Assembly: GCA_964016885.1 (NCBI GenBank)
Contig: OZ024757.1
Coordinates: 24,426,237 to 24,490,236, forward strand
Origin: Eledone cirrhosa
Lineage: Eukaryota; Mollusca; Cephalopoda; Octopoda; Eledonidae
DNA: 64,000 nucleotides
Reading direction: 5' to 3'
In this document: positions 62,455 to 64,000 of the stretch, in pieces
Numbering within the stretch: position 1 is the first letter of the stretch
Layout of the letters: every line of letters begins with the position of its first letter
Notes under the pieces: generated by a model
Database searches by the model: none
What the model saw: only the letters and a program-made list of their open reading frames with translations
Told to the model about the DNA's origin: nothing
Translations under genes and position numbers: made by a program

Positions 62455-62830
62455 ATTCTTCTTCATCTTTGCCTACTTATTCCAGGGCAGATCATGGGAC
62501 AAAGTCCTCAAACACTCCTCCCAGCAGGTCCTATCAGAAGCAACTGTCTCTAATTGATCCAACTGGAACCCCAACTGAGACCATCTTGCTCGGGGTCTAC
62601 CCTTGGGTCTCCTGCTGGTTGCTTTTGCTCGTAAAATCTCTCCAGTGATTCTTTCACCAGACATTCTAATCTCATGTCCACAGTATCAGAGCTGTGATCT
62701 CTCAATTTGGAGAAGTAGCAGTTCTACCTCAAGCAATTCTCTGATATCCGAAACCCTTTGCAGCAACCCCATTTCGGCCACTTGTATTCAGTCATTATCC
62801 AAGATTCATGACTATAGGTAAAAGTTGTCA
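62455..62830 (-). pseudogene. LINE C relic, C-terminal region, minus strand
   Basis: The frame at 62,473-62,664 reads MSGERITGEILRAKATSRRP, KGRPRARWSQLGFQLDQLET, VASDRTCWEECLRTLSHDLP. This matches the SDRTC.ECL.TL pattern of the plus-strand copy at 60,341-60,760. Upstream (62,665-62,830) is shifted (LRDHSSDT). Inverted pair with a ~1.7-kb spacer. Confidence 0.7.
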
Positions 62831-63000
62831 TGAATACCAAGTTGAAGATAGCAAGTTTGGTTTTTACATCTTCTGATCACTGAATGCTGAAGCTGGCGCA
62901 TTACTGCATATATACAGTTTACTGCATATATACATTACTGCATATATACAGTTTACTCAGCTGTAGAAATGAGATGATAGGGACTGGGTCATTCCACTGC
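62831..63000. other. Unassigned sequence with a small repeat
   Basis: GCATATATACAGTTTACT/TTACTGCATATATAC is repeated three times at 62,903-62,955. No gene. Confidence 0.5.
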
Positions 63001-63172
63001 AAAGTGGTCGTGGAGGTGCCACGGCAAAAAAGCACCCAGCACTCACTGTAAATGAGGTTGGTGTTAGGAAGAGCATCCAGCTGTAGAAATCAAGCCAGAA
63101 CCAGTTCCCGTCTCACCCTTGCAAGCAGGGAAAAAGCGGACGTAAAAATGAAATGATGATGATGAATGATAC
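63001..63172 (+). mobile_element. Chimeric LINE/SINE 3' end
   Basis: 63,001-63,105 follows the LINE-A 3' UTR (AGGTGCCACGGCAAAAAAGC, GTTAGGAAGAGCATCCAGC). 63,108-63,165 then switches to the LINE-B tail (TCTCACCCTTGCAAGCAGGG, AAAAGCGGACGTAAAAATG, GATGATGATGAATGAT). A template switch or recombination between subfamilies would give this. Confidence 0.7.
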
Positions 63173-63194
63173 ATATATAAACATATATATATGG

Positions 63195-63198
<4 letters not shown>

Positions 63199-63244
<46 letters not shown>
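63199..63244. repeat. TA microsatellite
   Basis: TATATA run of about 45 bp. Confidence 0.95.
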
Positions 63245-63247
<3 letters not shown>

Positions 63248-63342
63248 AACGAGTAGGACCCCGACAGCTAATTCTTTTTTTTTTTTAGTCCAGAATTAGC
63301 CGAAATGGTTTGAGCTCAGCCGTCGGGGTCCTACTCGTTCCT
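63245..63342. repeat. Foldback element with 21-bp arms and nested hairpin
   Basis: Outer arms at 63,245-63,265 (AGGAACGAGTAGGACCCCGA plus C) and 63,322-63,342 are exact reverse complements. Inside, GCTAATTCT (63,267-63,275) pairs with AGAATTAGC (63,293-63,301). A TA run abuts the left side. It resembles a small MITE or foldback repeat. Confidence 0.88.
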
Positions 63343-63600
63343 ATTACCCACTCTACTACCCTAAGTATTGAGTACTTTGGTGCGTTATGGTCCATCTGGT
63401 ACCTTACCACAATTCCTTTTTTTTATATATATATATGTGTATATATGTATATATATATTTTTAGTTATATATATATATATTAGTTATATATATATATATG
63501 TATGTATATATATCGTAGGTAAATATATTCCTTATTTGATATTTTGTAACTAACTTACATAGATTGATAATGAAATATGTGTACAATGTATTATTATCAC
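63343..63600. other. Unassigned sequence and TA/TG runs
   Basis: 63,423-63,515 is TA/TATG-rich. No gene. Confidence 0.5.
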
Positions 63601-63768
63601 CTAGAGGCAGTGGATTGACAGTATCGGTAGAGGGTCGGACGCCATGCTTTGACGCATAGAGTTATGGCCCTTGTCATTCTGAGTTCATCTTTACGGGGTC
63701 GATGAAATAAAGTACCAGTAATGTACTTGGTAATTGCTGGCCTTGTGCCAAAAGTAGAAACAATTATT
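63601..63768 (+). mobile_element. tRNA-derived SINE, nearly full length
   Basis: GGCAGTGGATTGACAGTATC, GGTAGAGGGTCGGACGCC (A-box side), TCTGAGTTC (start of B box; the following SINE body bases are deleted), TTTACGGGGTCGATGAAATA, AAGTACCAGTAATGTACTTG, GGCCTTGTGCCAAAAGTAG, AAACAATTATTATCACCTAG. CACCTAGA flanks both sides (63,598 and 63,771), probably a target-site duplication (ATTATTATCACCTAGA). Confidence 0.85.
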
Positions 63769-63819
63769 ATCACCTAGAAACGATCGTAAAGCAGTGAAGT
63801 ATATTCCTAATGTATACAT

Positions 63820-63820
63820 G

Positions 63821-63854
<34 letters not shown>

Positions 63855-64000
63855 TATATATATATATGTATATATAGATATATATATACATATATACATA
63901 TATATATATATACACATATATACATATATATATATATACATATATATACACATATATATATATATGTATATATACATAAATACATACATATATATATATA
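63820..64000. repeat. TA/TAC microsatellite at window end
   Basis: TATATACA/CATATATAC runs, open in several frames; not coding. It continues past the window end. Confidence 0.95.

Overview
The window looks like non-coding, repeat-dominated DNA of a cephalopod mollusc, most likely an octopus. This is inferred from several features: many copies of a tRNA-headed SINE of the type known from cephalopods; RTE-like LINEs ending in (GATGAT)n tails; a second tRNA-headed SINE with a central domain; very long minisatellites; and abundant TA, TATG and TCTA microsatellites. There are no bacterial-style operons, no rRNA and no free-standing tRNA gene. Almost every long open frame is either a transposon remnant or an open frame through a tandem repeat.

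Layout. 1-7,560: dispersed segments, SINEs, a minus-strand RTE-like LINE (2,341-3,765), a LINE endonuclease relic (4,310-5,625), and the first copy of a LINE relic that recurs beside the minisatellite. 7,560-14,540: an 81-bp minisatellite with diverged flanks, built together with two more copies of that relic. 14,540-17,700: low-information DNA with two degenerate tandem repeats, one carrying octamer motifs and one carrying perfect Pol III B-box sequences. 17,700-24,320: a tandem duplication (18,494-22,075 and 22,081-24,318), part of which is also present inverted at 1-1,100. 24,570-30,200: three RTE-like LINE copies, two of them joined 5' to 5'. 30,506-35,330: a 28-bp satellite of about 170 units with higher-order structure.

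35,599-39,005: the only convincing host-gene sequence, two phase-compatible minus-strand exons of an unrecognised acidic-tailed protein. Their intron carries a 38-bp minisatellite. 40,210-42,380: a decayed unrecognised transposon-like ORF interrupted by a 1.1-kb piggyBac-type element with TTAA duplications. 43,550-44,760: the 3' part of a LINE with a restriction-like endonuclease. 45,450-46,750: TA-rich DNA holding three hammerhead-ribozyme-like motifs, one inside a perfect 111-bp inverted repeat. 46,750-48,235: two more RTE-like LINE 3' ends. 48,850-50,000: a GT-rich array.

50,347-57,500: eight head-to-tail copies of one L1/Tx1-like LINE family, seven of them joined to the next at TCTA/TCTG repeats. 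This is best explained by a LINE that targets a tetranucleotide microsatellite and lands in its own tail. 57,500-64,000: LINE and SINE scraps, a piggyBac-type MITE, short tandem duplications and a foldback element.

The two most unusual items are the hammerhead-like motifs, whose stem II shows compensatory changes, and the microsatellite-targeted LINE chain. No functional system linking host genes can be claimed from this window.
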